A program made the position numbers and the translations under genes. A stretch of 64,000 nt of DNA from Phycisphaerae bacterium. GTDB lineage: Bacteria > Planctomycetota > Phycisphaerae > UBA1845 > Fen-1342. The stretch is taken from assembly GCA_030428945.1 (NCBI GenBank), contig JAUIEC010000002.1, positions 1 through 64,000 of the forward strand. Direction: 5' to 3'. Shown one piece after another: positions 62,824 to 64,000 of the stretch (position 1 is its first letter; each line of letters starts with the position of its first letter). Under the pieces are notes generated by a model. That model was not told where the DNA came from. It saw nothing but the letters and a program-made list of their open reading frames with translations, and made no database searches.

Positions 62824-63314
62824 GTGGAGCCGGCATGCCGAAACCGTTCCGGGCACGAACCCACTGCTCGCCCTGAGATGCCACAGCCCACGTCCGGGTC
62901 CTCGGGAGGAGTTCCAGTTGGAGGCCACTCTCTCGCCCGCCTAGCCGCGCTCTTGTGCTCAGCACACTTGGACCTATGGTCCTAACCATAGGTCCGGAGC
63001 GCGGGCACGCCCGGGATCGGTCCCGAGGCCGCCCCGAGCAACCCAGATCGGGATCATTGCCAGAGGGTCGGAACGCACCGCAGAATCCGTGACTCCCTGC
63101 TGCACAAGAAGGACCGAGTTTTCGGTAGGCACAGGCACCCACCCTTACCCGACCTCTCAGTACAAGCTGCCGATCCACATCGCCGAAACGGATCCAATAT
63201 CGCCTCGGGTCGCCTGGTCGCCGGAATCAGGCATTCCACGACGGAAACGAGAGAGGTGCTGGCAAAGCCAATGCCCAATCGATCGCGAGATTGAGACTCC
63301 TGAACGCCATTAAG
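62824..63314. other. Intergenic region with hairpins
   Basis: A 490-base gap between the GNAT-like gene and the transposase. No coding sequence is convincing. It contains an 11-bp perfect inverted repeat and a TGTGC/GCACA repeat just before it, and presumably the left end of the IS near 63300. Confidence 0.5.
62970..62995. repeat. Perfect 11-bp inverted repeat
   Basis: GGACCTATGGT (62970-62980) and ACCATAGGTCC (62985-62995) flank a CCTA loop. It may be a terminator of the upstream gene, an operator or an element boundary. Confidence 0.5.
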
Positions 63315-64000
63315 TTATGGGCTGCGAGTTCTCTGCAGTTCCCGTTTCAGTTCTGTTCGTGGTCTTGTCATTCTTGAGTATTGCAGCGGCCGGCGTTTGA
63401 CCACGCGTGGTTGCACGCGGCCGGGGCGGTCGGGGTTGATCACGATCGTAGCCCTGGCGTCGCGGGCCAGGCCGTGACGCAGCAACCGCACCACGTCGAG
63501 GAAGCTCACCCGCTCCGGCGTCGTCTCCAGATGCATGGCGACGACCGTCAGCGTCGCACCGATCAGGTTGTAAACGAGCGCAAACGCCAGCAGCTCCCGT
63601 TCGACCCCCGCCGCACTCTTGGCACGCAGCACGCGCATTCCGAGGGTGTCCTTCAAATGACGCAGGTTCAACTCGACACACCAGCGGCGATGGTACAGCT
63701 CGGCCAGCTCCGCGGCCGGGTACGCCACCGGATCGAGCAGCGTGGTCGCCAGCGTGACGGTGGACGTGCGATAGCCGCGCCGTGACACGCGATACCGCAA
63801 TTCCCGCACGATCATCGTCTCCGGCAACGCGTCGTATGTCTCGCGCGGCATGACCCGCGACGGCACCTTGGACTTGCGCCAGATCGTAAGTTGGTCGTCG
63901 CATCCCAGTCGCACGGGCCAGGCGACGCCGGCCCAGCGGTACTGTCTGGCCGAAAGGCTCACCCGGCGATTCTGGTGCATGCGCACCACGGCGTGGATTC
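63315..64000 (-). CDS. IS4-family transposase, N-terminus beyond the window
   Basis: The C-terminal part of a DDE transposase. The frame is open to the window edge, and the residues before the first candidate start (IHAVVRMHQNRRV) match the interior of the family, so the gene continues to the right. The signature Y-RW-VE-R-LK is present in YHRRWCVELNLRHLKDTLG, with the catalytic glutamate, followed by FALVYNLIGATL. The end runs into Arg-rich sequence (RTELKRELQRTRS). Whether the copy is intact cannot be judged here. Confidence 0.88.
   Translation of the reverse strand, partial: IHAVVRMHQNRRVSLSARQYRWAGVAWPVRLGCDDQLTIWRKSKVPSRVMPRETYDALPETMIVRELRYRVSRRGYRTSTVTLATTLLDPVAYPAAELAELYHRRWCVELNLRHLKDTLGMRVLRAKSAAGVERELLAFALVYNLIGATLTVVAMHLETTPERVSFLDVVRLLRHGLARDARATIVINPDRPGRVQPRVVKRRPLQYSRMTRPRTELKRELQRTRSP

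Overview
The window looks like accessory DNA from a GC-rich planctomycete-like bacterium (Planctomycetota). Evidence is a PEP-CTERM protein, dockerin-like EF-hand tails, giant mosaic surface proteins, three ECF sigma factor / Ser-Thr kinase pairs and a VTC-DUF4956-CotH operon. The lineage call is an inference from gene content; no rRNA or other phylogenetic marker is present.

Layout. (1) 1-10.7 kb: a tight plus-strand Trb-type (P-type) conjugation operon, trbB (cut by the left edge), trbC, trbD, trbE, two tandem trbJ-like genes, trbL, trbF, trbG, trbI. It ends with a zinc-ribbon protein, a small unknown, a phage-type Dam methylase and an excisionase-like HTH protein, then a strong hairpin. 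(2) 10.8-38.3 kb: secreted giants (vWA/beta-helix, dockerin, FG-GAP/cadherin/RTX mosaic), a PEP-CTERM protein and three sigma/kinase modules, with a decayed patch at 20.8-22.6 kb. (3) 38.5-41.0 kb: a frameshifted TPR/WD40 lipoprotein gene and an ISL3 transposase remnant. (4) 41.0-48.3 kb: a Cpx-like envelope-stress locus. Three leftward lipoprotein genes begin with an LTxxQ (CpxP/Spy-like) protein; rightward are a small unknown protein, an OmpR-type regulator, a histidine kinase and an arylsulfotransferase-like protein carrying LTxxQ-like modules. GTAAA-N5-GTAAA boxes lie in its promoters. (5) 48.9-54.8 kb: VTC polyphosphate polymerase, DUF4956 membrane protein, HlyD-type fusion protein, CotH kinase-like lipoprotein and a NodT/TolC outer-membrane factor in one operon. 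(6) 55.4-64 kb: a large serine recombinase whose 3' end is the antisense of a tRNA-Met 3' half, then a J-domain protein, small unknowns, a coupling protein, ParB, a GNAT-like protein and an IS4-type transposase cut by the right edge.

How the parts fit. The channel genes (left) and coupling protein, ParB and recombinase (right) complement each other. The tRNA half at 55.45 kb lacks its 5' half, as expected for an attP or a tandem junction. One reading is therefore that everything between them is cargo of one integrative/conjugative element. No relaxase is visible. The most interesting candidate system is 41.0-54.8 kb: a Cpx-like signalling locus whose DNA boxes also appear upstream of the VTC-DUF4956-HlyD-CotH-OMF operon.
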